Shown here: one piece after another, positions 1-7,005 of the stretch | Numbering within the stretch: the stretch's first letter is position 1 | How the letters are laid out: the number at the start of each line of letters is the position of its first letter | Source of the DNA: Chitinivibrio sp051745065 | GTDB taxonomy: Bacteria; Fibrobacterota; Chitinivibrionia; Chitinivibrionales; Chitinivibrionaceae | Reading direction: 5' to 3' | Length of the DNA: 28,248 nt | NCBI GenBank assembly: GCA_051745065.1 | Contig: JBNJDQ010000017.1 | Span: 1-28,248 of the forward strand | The notes under the pieces: generated by a model | Databases searched by the model: none | Seen by the model: only the letters and a program-made list of their open reading frames with translations | What the model was told of the DNA's origin: nothing | Made by a program: the position numbers and the translations under genes

Positions 1-210
1 CCGCCGAATGCGTACAAAGCTCTGCAGACGGAACCATACATCGGCACAATGCTCCCGTGTAATGTGGTAATACGTGAAGATGAAACCGGACAGATCACCG
101 CTGCCGCAGTACTGCCCACGGCCTCCATGGCAGCTGTGGAAAACCCCGACCTTACGGAAATTGCCGCAGAGATAGAAAAGAAATTATGCGCCGCTCTGGA
201 TCGCCTGTAA
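1..210 (+). CDS. DUF302 family protein, C-terminal part (5' truncated by window)
   Basis: The frame is open from the first base and ends at TAA 208-210, giving the last 69 residues. The segment reads PPNAYKAL, then a Pro-Tyr-Ile-Gly stretch, then MLPCNVVIRE, and a valine/alanine-rich end. The 'A-al-x-x-x-P-x-x-G-x-x-LPC-x-v-x-v-x-E' pattern is typical of the DUF302 domain, a small alpha/beta fold often found alone and of unknown function. The family is recognised from this pattern only. The start and any N-terminal domain lie outside the window. A hairpin followed by a T run at 328-355 is the likely transcript end. Confidence 0.6.
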   Translation, partial: PPNAYKALQTEPYIGTMLPCNVVIREDETGQITAAAVLPTASMAAVENPDLTEIAAEIEKKLCAALDRL

Positions 211-327
211 CCGTTCGTGAAAGATTTTAATCCCGTGCAAAAAAATATGGCGTGGGATACAATATTGGACTATATTACAGGTATCCTCCATGGGTGACTC
301 CTTTTAGTGTTTGAGTGAATGTGCAGT

Positions 328-355
328 AAGCGGGCCTGATGGTCCGCTTATTTTT
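328..355 (+). terminator. Rho-independent terminator after the DUF302 gene
   Basis: AAGCGGGCC (328-336) pairs with GGTCCGCTT (341-349) around a TGAT loop, with one G-T pair, and is followed by ATTTTT. The T run lies on the plus-strand side, which fits termination of the upstream DUF302 gene about 120 bases after its stop. Confidence 0.75.
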
Positions 356-735
356 GGACGTTCCATCATACCCTCCGTAATGCTGCCGCGAAACCCTGGA
401 CCCTTGAAACCACGACATTTTCCGGTACGATTCTTTCTTCCCCCTTTCCTCCGTTTTCGTGCATGAAAATTCTCCGGACGTTCCGGAGCGGCTTCTGTTT
501 CCCATTGCACGTTTCGCCTCCAGAGCGGGAGCGAAGCAGAGAACCTGCCGTCGACACGATGGGAGCGCGCCAAAAATACCCTGAGCCTGAGCACACTGCG
601 GCGCCAGCTTTGCAGGGGCGCCCGCGACCCGAGAAGCGGCTGCCGCAGGAAGTGAAGGGGAAGGAGGTTTTGGCCGCCCGCTGAAAGCGGAAACGGTTCC
701 TGACACACACGTACGCGCCCGCTGGGTAGTACGTA
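356..735. other. Intergenic stretch with several strong hairpins, no recognised gene
   Basis: No convincing protein is seen; the short open frames here have low-complexity, Arg/Pro/Ser-rich translations in several frames at once. The DNA has many self-complementary elements. CTCCGGA/TCCGGAG lies at 472-488. GGCGCC (600-605) pairs with GGCGCC (617-622). CTGCGGC (596-602) could alternatively pair with GCCGCAG (642-648). ACGTAC (709-714) pairs with GTACGT (729-734), with CCC/GGG inside. I looked for the conserved elements of RNase P RNA, tmRNA, SRP RNA and 6S RNA on both strands and did not find them. An unrecognised structured RNA is possible. Confidence 0.4.
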
Positions 736-738
736 ACG

Positions 739-766
739 CAGGGACGGATTGTGTAATCCGTCCCTG
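739..766 (+). terminator. Perfect 12-bp hairpin, possible terminator
   Basis: CAGGGACGGATT (739-750) and AATCCGTCCCTG (755-766) are exact reverse complements around a GTGT loop. On the plus strand it is followed by TGTTTC, a weak T tract; on the minus strand no T tract follows. It could end a plus-strand transcript from the structured region 356-735, or be part of a larger RNA structure. Confidence 0.45.
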
Positions 767-840
767 TGTTTCAAACCTGTTATCTATGCTCAAGGAGATA
801 TCCTCTTGTACATAAGATATATCCTCAGCACAGAAGAAAC

Positions 841-856
841 TGTGACATTGGTCACA
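841..856. promoter_or_regulatory. Perfect CRP-type palindrome TGTGA-N6-TCACA
   Basis: The sequence TGTGAcattggTCACA matches the classical CRP-family operator consensus in both half sites. It lies 14 bases past the stop of the minus-strand Nif3-like gene. Read on the minus strand, a TATCTT hexamer at 819-814 sits where the -10 box of a class II CRP promoter would be, with a start near 807. The same bases could form a 6-bp hairpin followed by a moderately T-rich stretch, so it may instead be a weak terminator of the minus-strand operon. Confidence 0.4.
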
Positions 857-869
857 CAAACACGTTTTT

Positions 870-1625
870 TTATAAAAAAGTTTTTATATCTATAAAATGA
901 GTCGCAAGATCGGTGTATTTTTCCTGCACATACTGCTGCAGTGCCCAGATACCGGCCTGCTCTGTTCCGTGATGTCCGGCAAATATTACACTGCACTGTG
1001 CATCGCGCGCATCGTGGTAAAAGTCAACTTCTTCTCCTGTAATAAGGAGGTCGGCCCCGCATGAAAGAGCTTCGCTCAATTCGCCGCGCCCGCCGGCACC
1101 GGTAAAGACTGCCACCCGGTGTACGGTGTTTTCCGGAAGTATGACGGAACTCTCTGTGCCAAGGAAAGAATCAACCTCCTGACGAATTTCTTCGGCCGTG
1201 CGGGGCACCGAAAGGGTTCCGATACGCCCGATCCATTCGGCACCATGACGGGAAAACCCCTCGGAGGACGTCACGGCAAGCTCTGACAGGAGGGCCGTAT
1301 TATTACCGACCCGGTCATGGATATCCAGGGGCAGGTGGACCGCATACAGAGAAATTCCGGCCTTCTGCAGAATCTCGATACGCCGTTTCATTACCCCCCG
1401 AAATGAAGGATCTGCTTTTTTCCAGAACAGACCGTGGTGCACAATCAGCATATCAGCACCGATCTCAACAGCTCTTTCAAATACTTCACAGCCGGAATCC
1501 ACGGCAAAGGCAATGGTGGAAACCTCCGATACCCCTTCAACCTGGAGGCCGTTGAAAGCGTAGTCATCAATACAGTCAACATTCAGAAGCTGCGAAAGCT
1601 CCCGACAGATTCGATCACGATCCAT
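870..1625 (-). CDS. Nif3-like dinuclear metal centre protein (YbgI/DUF34 family)
   Basis: 251 residues, a usual length for the short form of the Nif3/YbgI family. These are cytoplasmic toroidal hexamers with two metal ions per subunit; a GTP cyclohydrolase-like or metal-chaperone role has been proposed, but the true function is not settled. Family signatures are present: NGLQVEG (25-31), the metal-binding VHHGLFW (62-68), HLPLDIHDRVGNN, a TGE segment and the C-terminal GHHGTEQAG with further metal ligands. The ATG at 1625 follows GAGG with 4 bases between, and this GAGG overlaps the stop codon of the upstream receiver-like gene, so the two are very probably co-transcribed and translationally coupled. 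Confidence 0.88.
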   Translation of the reverse strand: MDRDRICRELSQLLNVDCIDDYAFNGLQVEGVSEVSTIAFAVDSGCEVFERAVEIGADMLIVHHGLFWKKADPSFRGVMKRRIEILQKAGISLYAVHLPLDIHDRVGNNTALLSELAVTSSEGFSRHGAEWIGRIGTLSVPRTAEEIRQEVDSFLGTESSVILPENTVHRVAVFTGAGGRGELSEALSCGADLLITGEEVDFYHDARDAQCSVIFAGHHGTEQAGIWALQQYVQEKYTDLATHFIDIKTFL

Positions 1626-1631
1626 AGGACC

Positions 1632-2141
1632 TCATTTATACAGAATAGCGTTTACAATATTACCGAACTGTGCACTGTTCAGGGGCTTGGTTAAAACCCT
1701 GGCTCCCTGATTCTCAAGGATCTGCACAGGCTCTTCAAAAACTTTATTCTTCTGAAAAATAATATATTCAATATCCGGGTACATGGTTTTTCCTGTTGTA
1801 AAGAGATCATGGCACATACGCCAGTCACTGGGAGGATCCATATCCATCACCACAAGGGGGATATGCTGAGACAGGACATATTCTGAAGCCTTGGTTATAT
1901 TATTGAAGAGCTTCACATTGCCATACTCCTCCAGAACCGATTTAACGGTCCCCAGGAAAAGACCGGGATGCCCGTACACAAGAACATCCTTTTTGCGGTG
2001 CCTGGCCCTGCGGCCTTCCGGCTCAAGAGCCCGCTCTTTCAGACGCGCCCGCACCCTGGCATTCTCCTGGGCCCGACGCTTCGACCGCTGTTTTGATTTC
2101 AGGGTATTGAGAAGCTTCTCACGATTGCTGTTAAAATCCAT
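1632..2141 (-). CDS. Receiver-like protein with degenerate phosphorylation pocket and basic N-terminus
   Basis: About 169 residues. The first 50 are very rich in Arg, Lys and Glu (likely helical). The rest looks like a response-regulator receiver fold: a hydrophobic strand VLVYGHP, VVMDMDPP (candidate phospho-acceptor Asp), a YIIFQ strand and a final LTKPL that supplies the conserved Lys. The acidic pair expected after strand 1 is replaced by Gly-His, and the Thr/Ser after strand 4 by Gln, so normal phosphotransfer is doubtful. Two in-frame ATGs exist. The one at 2141 is 9 bases from GGAGG and is preferred; the one at 2147 is only 3 bases away. It is the first gene of a pair with the Nif3-like gene. 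The family of the N-terminal part is not recognised. Confidence 0.65.
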   Translation of the reverse strand: MDFNSNREKLLNTLKSKQRSKRRAQENARVRARLKERALEPEGRRARHRKKDVLVYGHPGLFLGTVKSVLEEYGNVKLFNNITKASEYVLSQHIPLVVMDMDPPSDWRMCHDLFTTGKTMYPDIEYIIFQKNKVFEEPVQILENQGARVLTKPLNSAQFGNIVNAILYK

Positions 2142-2170
2142 ATTCATACGCCTCCGGTTGATATTTTGTA

Positions 2171-2198
2171 ATTATATTATACTGTAAGGGATATGCAA
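2171..2198 (-). promoter_or_regulatory. Sigma-70-type promoter for the receiver-like/nif3 pair
   Basis: On the minus strand TTGCAT (2198-2193) is followed after 16 bases by TATAAT (2176-2171), a perfect -10 box; a second overlapping TATAAT lies at 2181-2176. The 79-base gap to nrdR is very AT-rich and must also hold the nrdR promoter, which I could not place. The same TTGCAT/16-base spacing is seen in front of adk. Confidence 0.55.
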
Positions 2199-2226
2199 TA
2201 TTTTATATAAAGGAACAGCAGCTCTC

Positions 2227-2679
2227 ATGAAATGTCCATACTGCGCAAACACACAGGACCGGGTCGTTGACTCCCGTATCTCACAGAACGGATCCGCCAT
2301 ACGCCGCCGTCGGGAATGCACCCAGTGCGAAAAACGGTTTACCACATATGAATACATCGAAGAATCGCAGACCGTTGTAATAAAACGTGATAAACGGCGC
2401 GAGAACTACAACCGGGAAAAACTCATCACCGGAGTAAAAGTTGCGTGCAAAAAGCGCCCCGTCAGCATCCATACGATCGATGAGATTGCCGACCGTGTGG
2501 AGTACCGCATTCGTACAGAAGGTACCGGTGAGATCGATTCACTGCGCATCGGGAAAATGGTTCTGCAGGAACTGCAGTCCGTCGACCAGATCGCGTACAT
2601 TCGTTTTGCATCGGTTTATCTTGATGTCGATACGGCGGAGGAATTTATCAGACAGATTGCAATTCCGGAGAAAAACTAA
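2227..2679 (+). CDS. nrdR: Transcriptional repressor NrdR
   Basis: 150 residues, the standard NrdR length. The N-terminal zinc ribbon has C3, C6, C31 and C34 (KCPYC and ECTQC), with the conserved RRRREC and KRFTTYE segments. An ATP-cone domain follows from about residue 49 to 139, including KRDKRREN and the late VYLDVDTAEEF segment. NrdR senses ATP/dATP and represses ribonucleotide reductase genes by binding paired NrdR boxes. No ribonucleotide reductase gene lies in the window. AAGGA at 2210-2214 is 12 bases from the ATG, a rather long spacing. It is followed after one base by dacB, so the two form an operon. Confidence 0.96.
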   Translation: MKCPYCANTQDRVVDSRISQNGSAIRRRRECTQCEKRFTTYEYIEESQTVVIKRDKRRENYNREKLITGVKVACKKRPVSIHTIDEIADRVEYRIRTEGTGEIDSLRIGKMVLQELQSVDQIAYIRFASVYLDVDTAEEFIRQIAIPEKN

Positions 2680-2680
2680 C

Positions 2681-4138
2681 ATGCAGAAACCGGTTATCCT
2701 GCTGATACTCTGTACATTTTTTTCCGCCCGAAGTACATCCCTGAACGACATAATCCGCGACATAATCCGGGACGAGGGATTTCTTCCCCGACAGGTTTCG
2801 TTCACCGTAATCAGGGAGAGCTGCGGCGACACTCTTGCGGATATCGGTGGTGCGCGAATGCTGATTCCCGCCTCCGTACAAAAACTCTTTACCGGCGCAG
2901 CCGCCCTGGATATGCTCGGCACGCAATTCACCTTCCGCAGTGAAATAACAGCAGACCACTTCGACCGCTCTGCGGGGGTTCTTTCCGGAACGACCGTCAT
3001 ACGCGGCACCGGTGATCCGTCCCTGACGGCCCAGCGTCTCTGGCTTTTTGTAACGCATCTGAAACAACAGGGCGTCACGAAAATTACGGATACCCTTCGT
3101 ATTGATAATACCTATTTCCGTTCCCCCAACATCGTTGCACCGGGCTTTGGCACCAGCTCCAGCTCCCGGGCATACATGGCACCGTCATCCCCCCTTGCGG
3201 CCAACTTCAACGCCCTTGCCGTGCATATTGCTCCGGGCAGATCGGGCTCCCCGGCCTACATCAGCACCCTCCCTCTCCGCTCTGACCTGGTCCGGGTCGG
3301 CACGGTGATGACCCGTAAAAAACCGGACCGGCGCCTGGATGTAAGCACCTACCGGGAGCATGATACCACCTATCTTTACGTGTCCGGCGACATCAGCAGC
3401 TCCAGCACGGGACGAACTTTTTATCGCCGCATCTGGTCAGCAGACACGGCCTTCGCCGAAGCCTTTATCGACCTATGCCGCGAAAAGGGCATCTCCGTGG
3501 ATGTGGTTACAACCTCGGGCAAACATTTGGAGATACAGAAAGATCCCCTCGTTTCATTTCCCTCTCAGCCCATGCCCCGGCATATTCGCAACATGTTCAA
3601 GTATTCAAACAACTACATTGCAGAAACCATATTCCGAACCATTGCCCTGGAAAACAGCGGTGACGGCAGCTGGAAAAGCGGTCAAAAAGAGATGCAAACC
3701 TGGTTTGCCAGCCGCTTTGACACGGCCGCCCTCGGTGTTCCGGTGATCATAAACGGTTCCGGCATGGGCATAAAAAACCGAATCTCATCCCACCAGATCA
3801 CGGCACTCCTTGCCTACGCCGCACAACAGGCAGAATGGAAGTATGAATTTCTTGCAGCTCTTCCCGTTGCCGGCATAGACGGGACCCTGTCCCGGCGAAT
3901 GAAAAGCCCCGCCCTGCGCGGACGGGTCCGTGCAAAAACGGGAACCCTCTCCGACAGCGGTGTCAACAACATTGCCGGGTGGATTCAGCTCCGCAGTGGC
4001 GAGGATCTGATATTCAGCCTGCTTTTAAACAATCCGCGCAAGGGCAGCTACGCACACTGGCAGCTTCAGGAGAAAATACTCACCGCTGTGATCCAGGCCG
4101 GCGATGCCATCTCAGGACAAACAGAAAAGAACGAATAA
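2681..4138 (+). CDS. dacB: D-alanyl-D-alanine carboxypeptidase/endopeptidase, PBP4 (DacB) family
   Basis: 485 residues, family S13. It cleaves the terminal D-Ala or the cross-link of peptidoglycan in the periplasm. The three penicillin-binding motifs are all present: SVQK (65-68) with the nucleophile Ser65, SNN (309-311) and KTG (419-421). The inserted domains between motif 1 and motif 2 (about 70-300) fit class C PBP4 enzymes. Residues 1-20 are hydrophobic and look like a signal peptide, although the usual positive charges are few (one Lys). The ATG at 2681 is chosen because GGAG at 2667-2670 precedes it and the signal peptide starts there; the frame stays open further upstream only as a shadow of nrdR. 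It ends one base before the convergent CheX-GGDEF gene. Confidence 0.93.
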   Translation: MQKPVILLILCTFFSARSTSLNDIIRDIIRDEGFLPRQVSFTVIRESCGDTLADIGGARMLIPASVQKLFTGAAALDMLGTQFTFRSEITADHFDRSAGVLSGTTVIRGTGDPSLTAQRLWLFVTHLKQQGVTKITDTLRIDNTYFRSPNIVAPGFGTSSSSRAYMAPSSPLAANFNALAVHIAPGRSGSPAYISTLPLRSDLVRVGTVMTRKKPDRRLDVSTYREHDTTYLYVSGDISSSSTGRTFYRRIWSADTAFAEAFIDLCREKGISVDVVTTSGKHLEIQKDPLVSFPSQPMPRHIRNMFKYSNNYIAETIFRTIALENSGDGSWKSGQKEMQTWFASRFDTAALGVPVIINGSGMGIKNRISSHQITALLAYAAQQAEWKYEFLAALPVAGIDGTLSRRMKSPALRGRVRAKTGTLSDSGVNNIAGWIQLRSGEDLIFSLLLNNPRKGSYAHWQLQEKILTAVIQAGDAISGQTEKNE

Positions 4139-4139
4139 G

Positions 4140-5159
4140 TTATAACACCCGGCCGTTTACGCACACACAGGCCTTACCCTGCTCCTTCGCACGATAGAGT
4201 TGACCGTCTGAGCGTTCAAAAAGCGCAGAAAATGCGCGATCCGTTGAACGAAGGGTGGCAATGCCGACACTTACGGAAATATGAAATTCATTCACCCCGG
4301 CACAGACCGGAACAGCCGCAAGTTTGCGGCACACCCGCTGAAGAACAATGGCAGCACCTTCTTCGGGAGTATTTTCCATAATCAGAAAGAACTCATCCCC
4401 GCCGTAACGGATGGGCAGATCACTGTCCCGGGTGGAATCCTCCAGAATCCGGGCAAGATGCTTGAGGGCCTCATCCCCGGCGCGGTGCCCGTAGCCATCG
4501 TTGATTGACTTAAAATCATCCAAATCAATCATGGCAATGGCAAACGGGAGGGCTCTGTGCATATTGAAATGTTTTACGTAATCATCAAAGAAAAGACGGT
4601 TTTTCAGCCCCGTTAAGGAATCGATATTGGCCAGTTTTTCCGTATCCCGAAGTTTATTCATGGTATTAATGAGTTTTTCAGTAATATCCAGACTGACCGG
4701 ACTGATGGAGAAATGGCAGATAACATCACCGTATTCACCCGTAAGAACCGTTGTAGCATAGTCAAAGACCGCCACCCGGGTCAGCCCGTAATTGATAACC
4801 GGTGGATTAAACGTCAGAAAACCGTAGCTCTTCTTAAGATCCTCAATCGCCTGCCCCACAGAGGTGTTGAGGATTTCATCGATTACGCCGGAAGTTACGA
4901 CATCGGACACGGTCAGGTCAGCCTCGTCAAGTACATCTGCCACGATGGAGAAGGCACCGTCCCGGGTAATATTCAGTATGTATGAGCCCTGGGCCGTGCC
5001 GGTAAAACTGATATAGACATTAAATCCTTCAAAAAGAGTACTGCCCTCTGCAGGAAGTCCGTCACGCCGATGGAACTCAACTCCGAGAAGCTCGCGGAAG
5101 TTATCAATCATTTTTTGTGCAAAGGTATTGAGATGGACAGTGATCTCAGCGGTTTCCAT
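4140..5159 (-). CDS. CheX-like domain fused to an active-type GGDEF diguanylate cyclase
   Basis: 339 residues. Residues 1 to about 160 resemble CheX, the CheY-P phosphatase fold; the helix around DEILNTSVGQA (94-104) carries the Glu95/Asn98 pair that is the catalytic signature of CheC/CheX enzymes. From about 170 a GGDEF domain follows, with DSLTGLKNR, the metal/substrate segment MIDLDDFKSIND and an intact GGDEF (253-257). An RxxD inhibitory I-site (RDSD, 244-247) stands exactly five residues before it. The predicted activity is synthesis of c-di-GMP from two GTP with product inhibition, controlled by the CheX part. There is no signal peptide or membrane helix. The start lies 8 bases after the stop of the receiver-HDOD gene, so the pair is likely one operon and functional unit. 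Confidence 0.88.
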   Translation of the reverse strand: METAEITVHLNTFAQKMIDNFRELLGVEFHRRDGLPAEGSTLFEGFNVYISFTGTAQGSYILNITRDGAFSIVADVLDEADLTVSDVVTSGVIDEILNTSVGQAIEDLKKSYGFLTFNPPVINYGLTRVAVFDYATTVLTGEYGDVICHFSISPVSLDITEKLINTMNKLRDTEKLANIDSLTGLKNRLFFDDYVKHFNMHRALPFAIAMIDLDDFKSINDGYGHRAGDEALKHLARILEDSTRDSDLPIRYGGDEFFLIMENTPEEGAAIVLQRVCRKLAAVPVCAGVNEFHISVSVGIATLRSTDRAFSALFERSDGQLYRAKEQGKACVCVNGRVL

Positions 5160-5167
5160 AACTCATT

Positions 5168-6325
5168 CTATTCGTTAAGAGATTCCATAAGTGAATAATA
5201 CAGTTCTTTTATTTCTTCTTCAAGATTTTTATCGAAATGAGGGGAAAGCCGTCCCGTTTCATGATATTGCAAAACTGCCTCGGTCAGAAATATGATCTCC
5301 TCACGGCGGCTGCACCGGGAACAGTCCACGCGATGATGGTTACGGACAAGATGAACAATTTCATCCTGAACCCCCCAGAGTGCAAGGAGATAGGCGCCGG
5401 TTACAGCATGACAGAGGGACAAAACTTTCTCTTCGCGGGTATCCAGATAAAAAGCCCCCTCCTGCTCTATCCAGGAAAAAAGCTTTCCGGGAAAATTGTA
5501 GTTCAGTATGTACTCACCGATATCCATGACCAACGCCGTCAGACTTACCAACCGCAGCTCCTCTATGGAAAGGCCGCGACGCTGTCCGATGCAACGGGCA
5601 ATTCTGCGCCCCAGGGCCGCCCTGTCCGTGAGGCGATCATAATCCAGGGGTGATGCAGCAGGATGCATTTGCTTCACGTAATCGATGATTAAAAGGGACC
5701 GAATCATGTCTATACCCAGAAGGGCAACAGCCTGAAGAGGGGTGCTGATTTTTTCTGAAAACCCGAAGAAGGGAGTATTCACCAGTTTAAGCAGATTAAC
5801 CGTCGCCGCAGGATCACTTGCAATAATTGCAGCCACCGTCTTAACCGTGGCATTGCTTTCATTCACATAATTGATAAGACGCAAATACACCGGAGAGGGA
5901 ACGGGCAGGCTTTTTAATGCATTCACACTGCGGCGGACCGGGCCGCTGTCAATCAATCGGTGGATGTATTCCGTACGCTCGTACAGATTACGAAGAACGG
6001 TGATGTCAATGGGTTTATAATAGTATTGATGTGTCATAAAAACCGTGCGCAGCTCTTGGGGATCCGTCCGTGCCGCCGAAAAGATAACGCGGATTGTTTC
6101 CGGTGAATGATGGGCCAGAAGATCCAGAAAATGCACGCCGTCAACATAGGGCATCTCAAGATCACTCACAGCAAGATCAATCCGGTAGGTTTCCGCGGTT
6201 GAAAGGGCATCGGCGGGGCTGTCACAGTAGAAACAACGCCAGGCGGTCAGCCCGAGATAGCGATTCATTTTCCTGTACAGCATGAGATTCAGCCCCGAAT
6301 CATCAAGGAAAATAACTGTTCTGAT
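5168..6325 (-). CDS. Response regulator with receiver and HDOD domains (probable AUC start)
   Basis: 385 residues from the proposed ATC start. Residues 1-120 are a complete receiver: RTVIFLDDS with the acidic pair D8/D9, phospho-acceptor D55 in SDLEMP, S83 and K104 in YYKP. From about 130 to 330 an HDOD domain follows (SLPVPSPVYLRLI, DPAATVNLLKLVN, then a helical bundle). HDOD proteins usually act in signalling outputs linked to c-di-GMP, motility or stress. The first ATG (6283) would remove strand 1 and both acidic residues. No ATG, GTG or TTG occurs between it and the in-frame TAA upstream. ATC at 6325-6323 has GGAGGG four to five bases upstream and gives a textbook receiver N-terminus. If ATC is not used, the conventional start is 6283. 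Confidence 0.8.
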   Translation of the reverse strand: MRTVIFLDDSGLNLMLYRKMNRYLGLTAWRCFYCDSPADALSTAETYRIDLAVSDLEMPYVDGVHFLDLLAHHSPETIRVIFSAARTDPQELRTVFMTHQYYYKPIDITVLRNLYERTEYIHRLIDSGPVRRSVNALKSLPVPSPVYLRLINYVNESNATVKTVAAIIASDPAATVNLLKLVNTPFFGFSEKISTPLQAVALLGIDMIRSLLIIDYVKQMHPAASPLDYDRLTDRAALGRRIARCIGQRRGLSIEELRLVSLTALVMDIGEYILNYNFPGKLFSWIEQEGAFYLDTREEKVLSLCHAVTGAYLLALWGVQDEIVHLVRNHHRVDCSRCSRREEIIFLTEAVLQYHETGRLSPHFDKNLEEEIKELYYSLMESLNE

Positions 6326-6346
6326 ACACCCTCCGGCATTTCGGTA

Positions 6347-6364
6347 ATTGAATTACAATTCAAT
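6347..6364. repeat. Perfect 8-2-8 inverted repeat, possible operator
   Basis: ATTGAATTACAATTCAAT is an exact palindrome with two central bases. It lies 22 bases upstream of the proposed start of the receiver-HDOD gene and between it and the end of the MBL hydrolase gene, in an AT-rich gap that must hold the promoter of the signalling pair. A dimeric regulator site is a reasonable guess; a matching promoter could not be assigned. Confidence 0.45.
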
Positions 6365-6384
6365 ATATATCAGAACAATATATT

Positions 6385-7005
6385 TTATGTGAGGAAAGGG
6401 TTACCATGACGTTCAGCTCCGATTGTCGTGGCCGGACCGTGACCGGGAAACACCTGCGTATCATCCGGAAGAGGCAGTAATTTCTCCCGAATCATGCGAA
6501 TCAGCAGGGCACCGTCACCGTAGCCGCGGAAATCACTGCGCCCGACAGCTCCGGCAAAGAGCGTATCCCCTGAAAAAAGAATACCCTGCCGATAGAGAGC
6601 TGTTCCTCCGGGAGTATGACCGGGCACATGAAACACGCGAAAATCCAGACCGCCGACCGCACACATGCCTTCCTGAAGAGGCTCCAGGGGAACATCAAAG
6701 CGTTCGACATCGTCGATCATTCCGGCACCGCTTTTTTCGGGATCCCGAATTATTTCTTCATCGGCAGGATGTAGATACACGGGCGTCCCCGCATAGGTGA
6801 TGAGAATATCCTGCACACCGAGAAAATGATCAAAATGACCATGCGTAAGAATAACAGCATCGGGGACAAGGGACTCCTTTTTCAGGTACGACAAAAGTGC
6901 ATCCGGGCCGTGAGATGGGTCAATGATAACGGTAGAACCGTGATCCTGCAGAAGGTAGCAGTTGGTGGAAAGCGGACCGAGGGCAAAAGCTGTTAGTTTA
7001 CTCAT
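6385..7005 (-). CDS. MBL-fold metallo-hydrolase, glyoxalase II-like
   Basis: 206 residues from ATG 7005, which has GGAG 7 bases upstream; an earlier in-frame ATG at 7041 lies inside murB and lacks a good ribosome site. It is a single metallo-beta-lactamase fold with THGHFDH (54-60, giving H55, H57, D59, H60), a later VPGHTPGG, FSGDTLFAG and the final FPGHGP: the full set of ligands for two metal ions. This matches the small hydroxyacylglutathione hydrolase-like (YcbL/GloB2) group of cytoplasmic thioester hydrolases. The substrate cannot be told. The start overlaps the end of murB by 8 bases, so translation is probably coupled in the ispD-murB-MBL unit. Confidence 0.88.
   Translation of the reverse strand: MSKLTAFALGPLSTNCYLLQDHGSTVIIDPSHGPDALLSYLKKESLVPDAVILTHGHFDHFLGVQDILITYAGTPVYLHPADEEIIRDPEKSGAGMIDDVERFDVPLEPLQEGMCAVGGLDFRVFHVPGHTPGGTALYRQGILFSGDTLFAGAVGRSDFRGYGDGALLIRMIREKLLPLPDDTQVFPGHGPATTIGAERHGNPFLT

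Noticed and set aside
356..735. RNase P RNA, tmRNA, SRP RNA or 6S RNA in the structured gap
   Set aside because: The conserved cores of these RNAs were looked for by eye on both strands and not found. The GAGGAAAG-like stretch on the minus strand lacks its conserved context.
275..859. Long minus-strand open frames (up to 194 codons) across the hairpin-rich gap
   Set aside because: Three frames overlap here with Arg/Ser/Pro-rich translations, no ribosome site and no family resemblance. The frames follow from GC-rich palindromic DNA.
2441..2680. Upstream extension of the dacB frame by 80 codons
   Set aside because: It lies entirely within nrdR in another frame. The signal peptide and the ribosome site support the start at 2681.
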